DNA from: Caenimonas sedimenti | GTDB lineage: Bacteria > Pseudomonadota > Gammaproteobacteria > Burkholderiales > Burkholderiaceae_C | Reading direction: 5' to 3' | Length of the DNA stretch: 64,000 bases | Assembly (NCBI RefSeq): GCF_007833165.1 | Contig: NZ_VOBQ01000002.1 | Span: 371,661-435,660 of the forward strand | Part shown: positions 56,925 to 64,000 of the stretch, piece after piece | How positions within the stretch are numbered: position 1 is the stretch's first letter | How the letters are laid out: the number at the start of each line of letters is the position of its first letter | Translations under genes and position numbers: made by a program | Notes under the pieces: model-generated | Told to the model about the DNA's origin: nothing | The model's input: the letters and a program-made list of their open reading frames with translations, nothing else | Database searches by the model: none

Positions 56925-58715
56925 ATGAGCTACACCGCCCCCGTCAAGGACATGCTGTTCAACATCCGGCACCTCGCCGGCATCGAGCAGATCGCGCAAT
57001 TGCCGGGCTTCGAGGAGGCCGGGTTCGAGACGGCCCAGGCGGTGCTGGAGGAATGCGCGAAGTTCAACGAGGGCGTGGTGGCGCCGCTCAACGTCGAAGG
57101 CGACCGCAATCCTTCGAGCTGGAAGGACGGCGTGGTCACGACCACGCCCGGCTTCAAGGACGCCTACAAGCAATACGCCGAGGGCGGCTGGCAGGGCCTG
57201 CAGCACCCGGGCGATTTCGGCGGCCAAGGCTTGCCCAAAACCATCGGCGCGGTCTGCGGCGAGATGCTGAACTCGGCCAACCTGAGCTTCGCGCTGTGCC
57301 CGCTGCTGACCGACGGCGCCATCGAGGCCCTGCTGACCGCGGGTTCGGACGACCTCAAAGCGACTTACCTGGAAAAGCTGGTGAGCGGCCAATGGACCGG
57401 CACCATGAACCTGACCGAGCCCCAGGCCGGCAGCGATCTCGCGCTGGTGCGTACGCGCGCCGAGCCGCAGCCCGACGGCACCTACAAGATCTTCGGCACC
57501 AAGATCTTCATCACCTACGGCGAGCACGACATGGCCGAGAACATCGTCCACCTGGTGCTGGCCCGGGTGGTGGGCGCGCCGGAGGGCGTGAAGGGCATCA
57601 GCCTGTTCGTGGTGCCCAAGTTCATGGTCGGCCAGGACGGCAAGCCCGGCGCCCGCAATGACGCGCACTGCGTGAGCATCGAGCACAAGCTGGGCATCAA
57701 GGCTTCGCCAACGGCGGTGCTCCAGTTCGGCGACCACGGAGGCGCGGTGGGCTACCTGGTCGGCCAGGAGAACCGCGGCCTCGAGTACATGTTCATCATG
57801 ATGAACGCCGCCCGCTACGCGGTGGGCGTGCAGGGTATCGCGGTGGCCGAGCGCGCCTACCAGAAGGCGGTGGCGTATGCCAAGGACCGCGTGCAATCGC
57901 GCCCGGTCGACGGCTCCATGAACACCAGCGCGCCCATCATCCATCACCCGGACGTGAAGCGGATGCTGATGACGATGCGCGCTTACACGGAAGGCTGCCG
58001 GGCCATGGCCAGCGTGGCCGCCGCGGCTTATGACGCCGCGCATCACCACCAAGATGCCGACGTCCGCAAGCAGAATGCCGCGTTCTACGAATTCATGGTG
58101 CCGCTGGTCAAGGGCTACAGCACCGAGATGAGCCTGGAAGTCACCTCGCTCGGCGTGCAGGTGCACGGCGGCATGGGCTTCATCGAGGAGACCGGCGCGG
58201 CGCAGTACTACCGCGACGCCAAGATCCTGACCATCTACGAAGGTACGACGGCCATCCAGGCCAATGACCTGGTGGGGCGCAAGACGGCGCGCGACGGCGG
58301 GCAGACGGCCAAGGCCATCTGCGCGCAGATCGAGAAGACCGAGACCGAGCTCGCCAAGCGCGACAGCGTCGCCGCGCGCGCCGTCGGCAAGCGGCTCACG
58401 GCCGCTCGCCAGGCCCTGGTGGACGTGATCGAGTTCGTCGCCGGCCAGACCAAGGCTTCGCCCAATGCCGTGTTCGCCGGCTCGGTGCCCTACCTCATGC
58501 TCGCCGGCAATGTGATGGCGGGGTGGCAACTCGCGCGCTCGCTGCTCGTGGCTGAGGACCTTGCGGCCAAAGGCGAAGACAAGGCCTTCATGGAGGCGAA
58601 GATCGTCACCGCGCGCTTCTATGCCGACCACATCCTGGCCAAGGCGCCGGGCCTGCGCGACAGCATCGTCGAAGGCGCCGAGAGCGTCACCGCGCTGCCA
58701 CTCGAAGCATTCTGA
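56925..58715 (+). CDS. Acyl-CoA dehydrogenase, DmdC/long type
   Basis: A 596-residue flavoprotein of the long acyl-CoA dehydrogenase group, which includes the methylmercaptopropionyl-CoA dehydrogenase DmdC and related enzymes with an extra C-terminal domain. Key pieces are MNLTEPQAGSDL (FAD contact), HKLGIKASPTAVL, GGMGFIEETGAAQYYRDAKI and the catalytic Glu region TIYEGTTAIQ. It feeds electrons to the ETF encoded just upstream. Substrate unknown. It lies between etfA and the nitronate monooxygenase gene (14 bases to the next). Confidence 0.93.
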   Translation: MSYTAPVKDMLFNIRHLAGIEQIAQLPGFEEAGFETAQAVLEECAKFNEGVVAPLNVEGDRNPSSWKDGVVTTTPGFKDAYKQYAEGGWQGLQHPGDFGGQGLPKTIGAVCGEMLNSANLSFALCPLLTDGAIEALLTAGSDDLKATYLEKLVSGQWTGTMNLTEPQAGSDLALVRTRAEPQPDGTYKIFGTKIFITYGEHDMAENIVHLVLARVVGAPEGVKGISLFVVPKFMVGQDGKPGARNDAHCVSIEHKLGIKASPTAVLQFGDHGGAVGYLVGQENRGLEYMFIMMNAARYAVGVQGIAVAERAYQKAVAYAKDRVQSRPVDGSMNTSAPIIHHPDVKRMLMTMRAYTEGCRAMASVAAAAYDAAHHHQDADVRKQNAAFYEFMVPLVKGYSTEMSLEVTSLGVQVHGGMGFIEETGAAQYYRDAKILTIYEGTTAIQANDLVGRKTARDGGQTAKAICAQIEKTETELAKRDSVAARAVGKRLTAARQALVDVIEFVAGQTKASPNAVFAGSVPYLMLAGNVMAGWQLARSLLVAEDLAAKGEDKAFMEAKIVTARFYADHILAKAPGLRDSIVEGAESVTALPLEAF

Positions 58716-58729
58716 TCTCCAAGGAAACC

Positions 58730-59701
58730 ATGTCCAAGATCCCCGCCGTCCTGCAGAACCTCGCGCTTCCCGTCATCGGCTCGCCGCTCTTCATCATCAG
58801 CAACCCCAAGTTGGTGATCGAGCAGTGCAAGGCCGGCATCGTCGGTGCCATGCCGGCGCTCAACGCGCGGCCCGCCTCGCAGGTGGAGGAGTGGCTGCAC
58901 GAGATCACCGAGACGCTCGCGGCGTATGACCGGGCGAACCCAGGCAAGCCCGCGGCGCCGTTCGCTATCAACCAGATCGTGCACAAGAGCAATGACCGGC
59001 TCGAGCACGACATGGAGATGTGCGTGAAGTACAAGGTGCCGGTCTACATCACCTCGCTCGGCGCGCGCGAGGACATCAATGCGGCCGCGCACAGCTACGG
59101 CGCCGTGGTGCTGCACGACATCATCAACAACAGGTTCGCGCGCAAGGCCATCGAGAAGGGCGCGGACGGCCTGATCGCGGTCGCGGCCGGTGCCGGCGGC
59201 CATGCGGGCATCAAGAGTCCGTTCGCGCTGGTGCAGGAAATCCGCCAGTGGTTCGACGGCCCGATCGCGCTGTCGGGCTCGATCTCGACCGGCGGCGCCG
59301 TGCTGGCGGCCCAGGCCATGGGCGCGGACTTCGCCTACATCGGCTCCGCCTTCATCGCCACCCAGGAAGCGCGCGCGAGCGACGACTACAAGAAGGCGAT
59401 CGTCGAGTGCAATTCCGACGACATCGTGTACTCGAGCCTGTTCACCGGCGTGCACGGCAACTACCTGAAGCCCAGCATCGTCGCGGCCGGCCTGGACCCG
59501 GACAACCTGCCGGAGGGCGACGTCAGCACCATGAAGTTCAGCGGCGGCGAAGGCTCGAAGGCGAAGGCCTGGAAAGAGATCTGGGGCTGCGGTCAGGGCA
59601 TCGGCGCCGTGACCGAAGTCATGACCACTGCGGCTTACGTCGCCAAGCTCAAGCGCGAATACGACGCGGCCCGCGCACGGCTCGTTCCCCAGGCGGCCTG
59701 A
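58730..59701 (+). CDS. Nitronate monooxygenase family flavoprotein
   Basis: A 323-residue FMN-dependent enzyme of the nitronate monooxygenase (2-nitropropane dioxygenase) / enoyl-reductase-like family. It has the FMN-phosphate motifs VAAGAGGHAG (near residue 155) and GSISTGGAVLAAQAMGADFAYIG (near 180-200). The family's N-terminal PVIGSPLFIISNPKLVIE is present. It follows the acyl-CoA dehydrogenase gene by 14 bases, so it may act on an acyl-CoA rather than a nitronate. Its 3' end is six bases from the convergent cydB. Confidence 0.9.
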   Translation: MSKIPAVLQNLALPVIGSPLFIISNPKLVIEQCKAGIVGAMPALNARPASQVEEWLHEITETLAAYDRANPGKPAAPFAINQIVHKSNDRLEHDMEMCVKYKVPVYITSLGAREDINAAAHSYGAVVLHDIINNRFARKAIEKGADGLIAVAAGAGGHAGIKSPFALVQEIRQWFDGPIALSGSISTGGAVLAAQAMGADFAYIGSAFIATQEARASDDYKKAIVECNSDDIVYSSLFTGVHGNYLKPSIVAAGLDPDNLPEGDVSTMKFSGGEGSKAKAWKEIWGCGQGIGAVTEVMTTAAYVAKLKREYDAARARLVPQAA

Positions 59702-59707
59702 GTCGCC

Positions 59708-60721
59708 TCAAGGGCGCAGCCCGTAGCTCAATGCGCTCGCCTTGCCCCAGAACACCCGGTACATGAAGACCGTGTAGACGATGATGGCCGGCAGCGTGAC
59801 CGCGACCCCCACGAAGATCACGACGAGTGAATCGTGGGCGCTCGCGGCCTGCCAGACCGTCAGCTTGTCGATCACGATGTACGGGTAGATGCTGTACGCC
59901 AGTCCCAGGAAGGCCAGCATGAAGAGCAGCACCGTGCTGGCGAATACGACCCAGCCGTAACCGGCTTCGATGACGCGCGGCCGCGCCGTCACATGGAATG
60001 CCGCGAAGAAGGCCGCTGCGCAGGCCACCGGGATCGGCAGCAGGCCGATGAACTGCGGCATCGCGAACCAGCGGTCGAAGATGTTGTGGCTGACCAATGG
60101 TGTCGCCAGCGAAATGCCGACCAGCGCCGCGCCCATCGGCCACAACACGGCGCGCGCCCAGGCGACGGCCTTGGCCTGCAGCGGCCCGCTGGTCTTCATG
60201 ATCAGCCAGCCGGCGCCCAACATGGCGTAGGCGGTCGGCAGCGTGACCGCGATACCGAGGCTGAACAGCAGCGACAGCAGGCCCCGATCGAAGGCGGTGA
60301 GGTAGCTGCCGAGCATCCAGCCTTGCGCCACCGAGGCCAGCAGCGAGCCGGCGAAGAACAGGCGGTTCCACAGGGCCTTCCGCTCGGCCCGCGCCTTGAC
60401 ACGGAAATCGAACGACACGCCGCGCAGGATCAGCCCGATCAGCATCAGCGCCACCGGAAGGTACAGGGCGGACAACACGAGCCCGTGCGCCTTCGGGAAG
60501 GCGATCAGCAGGACCCCGATGCCCAGCACCAGCCAGGTCTCGTTCGCATCCCAGAACGGCCCGATGCTGGCGACCATGAGGTCCTTCTCGTCATCGGCGG
60601 CGAAGGGCAGGAGCATGCCGACCCCGAGGTCGTAGCCGTCGAGGATGACGTAGGCCAGCAGCGCGAGCCCCATCACGGCCATGAAGATGAGCGGCAGCAC
60701 GGTGGGCCAGGTGAAAGTCAT
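59708..60721 (-). CDS. cydB: Cytochrome bd-type quinol oxidase subunit II
   Basis: A 337-residue inner-membrane subunit of cytochrome bd-type oxidase. The opening TFTWPTVLPLIFMAVMGLALLAYVILDGYDLGVGML and WDANETWLVLG are the family hallmarks. It starts 11 bases after cydA. No small cydX-like gene follows; the next gene on the opposite strand ends six bases away. Confidence 0.94.
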   Translation of the reverse strand: MTFTWPTVLPLIFMAVMGLALLAYVILDGYDLGVGMLLPFAADDEKDLMVASIGPFWDANETWLVLGIGVLLIAFPKAHGLVLSALYLPVALMLIGLILRGVSFDFRVKARAERKALWNRLFFAGSLLASVAQGWMLGSYLTAFDRGLLSLLFSLGIAVTLPTAYAMLGAGWLIMKTSGPLQAKAVAWARAVLWPMGAALVGISLATPLVSHNIFDRWFAMPQFIGLLPIPVACAAAFFAAFHVTARPRVIEAGYGWVVFASTVLLFMLAFLGLAYSIYPYIVIDKLTVWQAASAHDSLVVIFVGVAVTLPAIIVYTVFMYRVFWGKASALSYGLRP

Positions 60722-60732
60722 CGTGTGCTCCT

Positions 60733-62118
60733 TCAGGCCGGGCCGCCGATGGGCGTGGCGGCCTTGGGGCTGAGCGGTGTCTCGGGCGTTGGCATCGCGG
60801 GGTGCTCGGACATGTACACCAGCACGAAGATGTAGGACACGAGCAGGAAGGCGTAGACCGCGAGGTAGGCGATCAAGGTGGACAGCACCATCCCGGGCGC
60901 ATGGTCGGCCACCAGGTCTGCCGTGCGCAGCAGGCCATAAACCAGAAATGGCTGGCGGCCGATCTCGGTGACGAACCAGCCGCCGAGGGTGGCCACCCAG
61001 CCGGAGAAGGTCATCGCCACCAGGGCACGCAACTGCCACCGCGAAAGCGCGATCGACGGCTGCGCCCGCTTGCGCCACAGCGTCCAGGCGCACCACCACG
61101 ACACCGCCAGCATCAACATACCCATGCCGACCATGACCCGGAAGCTCCAGAACACCGGCGCCACCGGCGGATGCGCGTTCGGAAATTCGTTCAGGCCCTT
61201 GAGTTCGGCATTGATGTCGTGCGCCAGGATCAGGCTCGCGAGCTTCGGGATGTGGATCGCGTAGTCGGTGCGACCTTCCTTCTCGTTCGGGAAACCGAAC
61301 AGCGTGAGCGGCGCGCTCTTCTCGGTCTTCCAGATGCCTTCGATGGCGGCGATCTTCGCGGGCTGGTGCTCCAGCGTGTTGAGGCCATGCAGGTCGCCGG
61401 CGAAGATCTGCAGCGGGATCGCGATGGCGGCGGCCGTCACTGCGGCTCGCAACGCGCGCTGCGTGCCGTCGTTGGCGGTGCCGCGCACCAACTGCCAGGC
61501 CGACAGCCCCGCGATCAGGAACGACACCGTCAAGGTCGAGGCCAGCAGCTTGTGCGTGAGCCGGTAGGGGAAGGACGGGTTGAAGACGATGGCCCACCAG
61601 TCTTTCGCGTGGAAGACGCCGTCGACGATCGTGTAGCCGGTGGGCGTCTGCATCCACGAGTTGAGGCTCAGGATCCAGAAGGCCGACAAGGTCGTGCCCG
61701 CGGCGACCATCAGGGTGGCTACAAGGTGGACGCGGTCCGAGACGCGTGAGCGGCCGAACAGCATGACGCCGAGGAACGTCGCTTCCAGGAAGAACGCCGT
61801 GAGCACTTCATAACCAAGCAGCGGCCCGGCGATGTTGCCAGCGCGCTCCATGTAGCCGGGCCAGTTGGTGCCGAACTGGAAGCTCATCGTGATGCCGGAG
61901 ACCACGCCCAGCGCGAAGGTGAGGGCGAACACCTTGGTCCAGAGGTAGTAGGCCTCTTCCCAGGCCTGCGCCTGCGGTGTGTCCCTGGTGGCGCTGTGGC
62001 GCAGGCGGAAATACACCAGGAACCAGCACAGCGCGATGTTGATCGTCGGAAACAGGATGTGGAAGGAGATGTTGGCCGCGAACTGGATGCGCGACAGCAT
62101 CAGGGTGTCCAGCTCCAT
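60733..62118 (-). CDS. cydA: Cytochrome bd-type quinol oxidase subunit I, CioA type
   Basis: The heme-bearing subunit of quinol oxidase, 461 residues, which reduces oxygen to water with quinol electrons. It has the axial His at residue 20 (ANISFHILFPT) and GWFVTEIGRQPFLVYGLLRTAD, which is typical. The loop between heme segments is short, as in cyanide-insensitive (CioA) enzymes. The ATG at 62118 shares a base with the upstream regulator's stop (TGATG). It probably supports respiration at low oxygen or with respiratory inhibitors. Confidence 0.92.
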   Translation of the reverse strand: MELDTLMLSRIQFAANISFHILFPTINIALCWFLVYFRLRHSATRDTPQAQAWEEAYYLWTKVFALTFALGVVSGITMSFQFGTNWPGYMERAGNIAGPLLGYEVLTAFFLEATFLGVMLFGRSRVSDRVHLVATLMVAAGTTLSAFWILSLNSWMQTPTGYTIVDGVFHAKDWWAIVFNPSFPYRLTHKLLASTLTVSFLIAGLSAWQLVRGTANDGTQRALRAAVTAAAIAIPLQIFAGDLHGLNTLEHQPAKIAAIEGIWKTEKSAPLTLFGFPNEKEGRTDYAIHIPKLASLILAHDINAELKGLNEFPNAHPPVAPVFWSFRVMVGMGMLMLAVSWWCAWTLWRKRAQPSIALSRWQLRALVAMTFSGWVATLGGWFVTEIGRQPFLVYGLLRTADLVADHAPGMVLSTLIAYLAVYAFLLVSYIFVLVYMSEHPAMPTPETPLSPKAATPIGGPA

Positions 62119-62690
62119 CAGGCGTCCTTTCGTGCGGACCGGCCGGTGACGCGGTCCTTCAGTTCCAGCACCTTGGTCACGGTGGCGCCCATGCCCATGA
62201 GTTGCATGGCGGTTTCGGGCGCGAGCTTCTGCACGTCGTCGAACCAGGTCATGAGCCGGTCGATCAGCTCGTACATCTCGCGCATGCGTTGCTGTGCGTG
62301 GCGCTCGGCTTCCGTGGTCGGCGTCTCCAGCAAGGCCATGCGCAGCATGGACAGCGTGGGCTCGACCTCGCGGCGCCGGCGCTCCTCCGCCAGCACGCGG
62401 AAGATTTCCCACACGTCGGCCGGTGCTTCGAAGTACTCGCGGCGGTCGCCCGGCTGGTGCTTCAGGCGGACCAGCCGCCACGATTGCAGCTCCTTGAGGC
62501 CCACGCTCACATTGGAGCGCGAGAACTCCAGTGTCTCGGCGATCTCGTCGGCGTGGATCGCCTTTTGAGCGATGAACAGCAACGCGTAGATCTGCCCCAC
62601 GGTTCGGTTGATTCCCCAGCGGCTCCCCATTTCGCCGAAGTGCGCGACGAACTGGCGGCTGAGCGGAGGCAGGTGGTCTTGGAGCGGCAT
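62118..62690 (-). CDS. GbsR/MarR-family transcriptional regulator
   Basis: A 190-residue DNA-binding protein of the GbsR/MarR group. The winged helix-turn-helix lies at residues ~20-85 (GQIYALLFIAQKAIHADEIAETLEFSRSNVSVGLKELQSW), followed by a long helical dimer region. The ATG at 62690 is used; a GTG at 62708 is possible but almost touches the operator. It leads the cydAB operon, so it probably controls respiration genes. A perfect 20-base palindrome lies just upstream. Confidence 0.87.
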   Translation of the reverse strand: MPLQDHLPPLSRQFVAHFGEMGSRWGINRTVGQIYALLFIAQKAIHADEIAETLEFSRSNVSVGLKELQSWRLVRLKHQPGDRREYFEAPADVWEIFRVLAEERRRREVEPTLSMLRMALLETPTTEAERHAQQRMREMYELIDRLMTWFDDVQKLAPETAMQLMGMGATVTKVLELKDRVTGRSARKDA

Positions 62691-62718
62691 GGCGCCATTC
62701 TGCGCCACTTCTTTTTAG

Positions 62719-62738
62719 TTTTCAGTAATTACTGAAAA
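62719..62738. promoter_or_regulatory. 20-base perfect palindrome, probable operator of the GbsR-like regulator
   Basis: TTTTCAGTAATTACTGAAAA is a perfect palindrome in the 103-base gap between the regulator ATG and the radical SAM ATG. For the plus-strand gene, TTTTCA at its left end and GATAAT (62742-62747) have 17 bases between them, so the palindrome covers a sigma-70-like promoter. The regulator gene next to it is the most likely binder. Confidence 0.7.
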
Positions 62739-62793
62739 TTCGATAATGGCGGTAGGGCTATGGCACGGGCGGCCGTGCTGCGATACTGTCTGC

Positions 62794-63879
62794 ATGTACA
62801 GTATCAAACGCATTCCGGTCGAGGCCATCAAGGGGCGCGGCGCGGCGACGCGGATGCCGCACCGTTTTGAGCGCGACGAGCGCCACAGCTTCGATGATGG
62901 CTGGGAGAACCTGGACGAAGAGGACGGCGCCGCACGGCCGGCCACGGAAGTCATCTGGGAGGACGCGCGCAGCCTCATCACCACCAACGATTCCCCGGAC
63001 ATCCACTTCGACCGCTCGATCAACCCCTATCGCGGTTGCGAGCACGGCTGCATCTACTGCTACGCGCGGCCCACGCACAGCTACCTGAACCTGTCCCCGG
63101 GGCTCGACTTCGAAACGAAGATCATCGCCAAGCGCAACGCGGTGGAGATCCTGAGAAAGGAACTGGCACGCAAGGCCTACGAGCCGCGCTTCATCGCCAT
63201 CGGCACCGCGACGGATTGCTACCAGCCGGTCGAACGAGAACTGCGCATCACGCGCGGGATCATCGAGGTGATGCACGAGACCAACCATCCGTTCGCCCTG
63301 GTCACCAAGTCGAGCGGTGTCGAGCGTGACCTCGACCTGATCGCACCGATGGCCGCACAGGGGCTGGCGGCGGTGTACGTCACCATCACCACGCTCGACG
63401 CCGACCTGGCGCGCAAGCTGGAGCCGCGCGCCGCGGCGCCGCACCGGCGGCTGCGCATCCTGCGCACCCTGGCGGAACACGGCGTCCCGTGCGGCGTCAG
63501 CCTGGCGCCGCAGATTCCCTTTCTGACCGATGACATGGAGCAGGTGCTCGAAGCGGCGTGGGACGCGGGTGCCCGCGAGGCGTTCTATCACGTGCTGCGC
63601 CTGCCCTGGGAAGTGGCGCCGCTGTTCCGCCAGTGGCTGCAACTGCACTATCCGCAGCGCGCGGACCGCATCATGCATCGCGTGCAGGACATGCGCGGCG
63701 GCAAGGACTACGACAGCGACTTCGCCACGCGAATGAAGGGCAGCGGGCCGTGGGCCGACTTGATCGGGCAGCGCTTCCGCAAGACGGCGCAGCGGCTCGG
63801 GTTCAACCAGAAGAAGGCGGACTTCCCGACGGTGGAGTTCCGGCGGCCGTCGATCGGGGGCCAGACGAGCCTCTTCTGA
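62794..63879 (+). CDS. Radical SAM protein, PA0069/SplB-like
   Basis: A 361-residue radical S-adenosylmethionine protein of the PA0069/Rv2578c group, distantly like spore photoproduct lyase. The iron-sulfur cluster motif CX3CX2C is Cys82, Cys86 and Cys89 (YRGCEHGCIYCYARP). The N-terminal ERDERHSFDDGWENLDEED and C-terminal GQRFRKTAQRLGFNQ are typical. The ATG at 62794 is preferred to one at 62746, which overlaps the -10. The role is unknown; DNA or RNA repair is one idea. It is divergent from the GbsR-like regulator. Confidence 0.9.
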   Translation: MYSIKRIPVEAIKGRGAATRMPHRFERDERHSFDDGWENLDEEDGAARPATEVIWEDARSLITTNDSPDIHFDRSINPYRGCEHGCIYCYARPTHSYLNLSPGLDFETKIIAKRNAVEILRKELARKAYEPRFIAIGTATDCYQPVERELRITRGIIEVMHETNHPFALVTKSSGVERDLDLIAPMAAQGLAAVYVTITTLDADLARKLEPRAAAPHRRLRILRTLAEHGVPCGVSLAPQIPFLTDDMEQVLEAAWDAGAREAFYHVLRLPWEVAPLFRQWLQLHYPQRADRIMHRVQDMRGGKDYDSDFATRMKGSGPWADLIGQRFRKTAQRLGFNQKKADFPTVEFRRPSIGGQTSLF

Positions 63880-63882
63880 CAA

Positions 63883-63909
63883 GCTGGGGTGCGCTGCGCG
63901 CAACCCAGC
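63883..63909. repeat. Hairpin/REP-like palindrome after the radical SAM gene
   Basis: GCTGGGGTGCGC and GCGCAACCCAGC form 12-base arms with one mismatch around TGC, beginning four bases after the stop. There is no T-run. It resembles dispersed palindromic elements common between genes in this order of bacteria. The remainder to 64000 shows no gene I can support. Confidence 0.4.
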
Positions 63910-64000
63910 CTACTTGGCTCTTGTGGCGGTGCTGGGGTGGGGCGCCCGGCGCACCGCCCCCCCACGACGGCCGGGGGCATGGGTGGGGGCCAAAGCGGCA

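Noticed and set aside
55782..58631. A long minus-strand open frame opposite etfBA and the acyl-CoA dehydrogenase gene
   Set aside because: It spans two well-recognised plus-strand genes and shows no domain; an artefact of GC-rich codon bias.
62746..62793. An upstream ATG for the radical SAM gene
   Set aside because: It lies in the -10-like element and the added 16 residues do not match the family.

Overview
The window is GC-rich chromosomal DNA (about two thirds G+C) from a betaproteobacterium. The most likely source is a member of Burkholderiales close to Comamonadaceae (Ramlibacter/Variovorax-like). This is inferred from gene order (pyrG-kdsA-DUF1330-eno; dapA-bamC; parE...parC; etfB-etfA-acyl-CoA dehydrogenase) and protein style, not from a database search. 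Nearly every base is coding. Genes sit in translationally coupled runs with ATGA or TGATG overlaps, and no gene-free stretch exceeds 300 bases. I saw no rRNA, tRNA, CRISPR array, insertion sequence or prophage.

Layout. 1-3.8 kb, minus strand: pyrG, kdsA, a DUF1330 gene and the start of eno. 3.9-9.5 kb: an acyltransferase coupled to coaBC and dut, then envelope lipoproteins, an FKBP isomerase and a YcfD/RoxA-like oxygenase. 10-14.2 kb, minus: an SDR, methyltransferase, dapA, bamC and metallo-hydrolase run. 14.3-18.3 kb: secreted hydrolases, a VOC protein and an MFS transporter. 18.4-25.3 kb: parE, GNAT, lytic transglycosylase, degenerate GGDEF protein and parC on one strand. 25.3-28.5 kb: an acyl-homoserine-lactone quorum-sensing island (luxR, rsaM-like DUF4902, luxI, a receiver-domain protein and a DUF2442 protein) with two near-identical lux-box palindromes. 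28.5-42.7 kb: two sets of circularly permuted ATP-grasp plus alpha-E proteins with transglutaminases, one on each strand around comEC, ending in a TPR-glycosyltransferase-like protein. 43.2-49 kb, minus: MoxR, DUF58, a TgpA-like transglutaminase, MltB and an HD-type protein. 49-52 kb: deacetylase, enoyl-CoA hydratase and MscS channel. 52-54.9 kb, minus: a TRAP transporter. 55.1-59.7 kb: etfBA, an acyl-CoA dehydrogenase and a nitronate monooxygenase. 59.7-62.7 kb, minus: a GbsR/MarR-like regulator with cyanide-insensitive-type cydAB. 62.8-63.9 kb: a SplB-like radical SAM protein.

How the genes work together. Most are housekeeping: nucleotide and CoA synthesis, KDO and lysine/peptidoglycan precursors, outer-membrane assembly, chromosome decatenation, acyl-CoA oxidation and respiration. 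Two accessory systems stand out. The first is the quorum-sensing island. A second lux box behind luxR points a possible transcript antisense through luxR into rsaM, and luxI is coupled to an orphan receiver protein. The second is the pair of ATP-grasp/alpha-E/transglutaminase sets, a family predicted from comparative genomics to make and process a peptide or amide-linked modification but still poorly understood. Two regulatory sites are also notable: paired palindromes upstream of etfBA, and a perfect 20-base palindrome between the GbsR-like regulator and the radical SAM gene.
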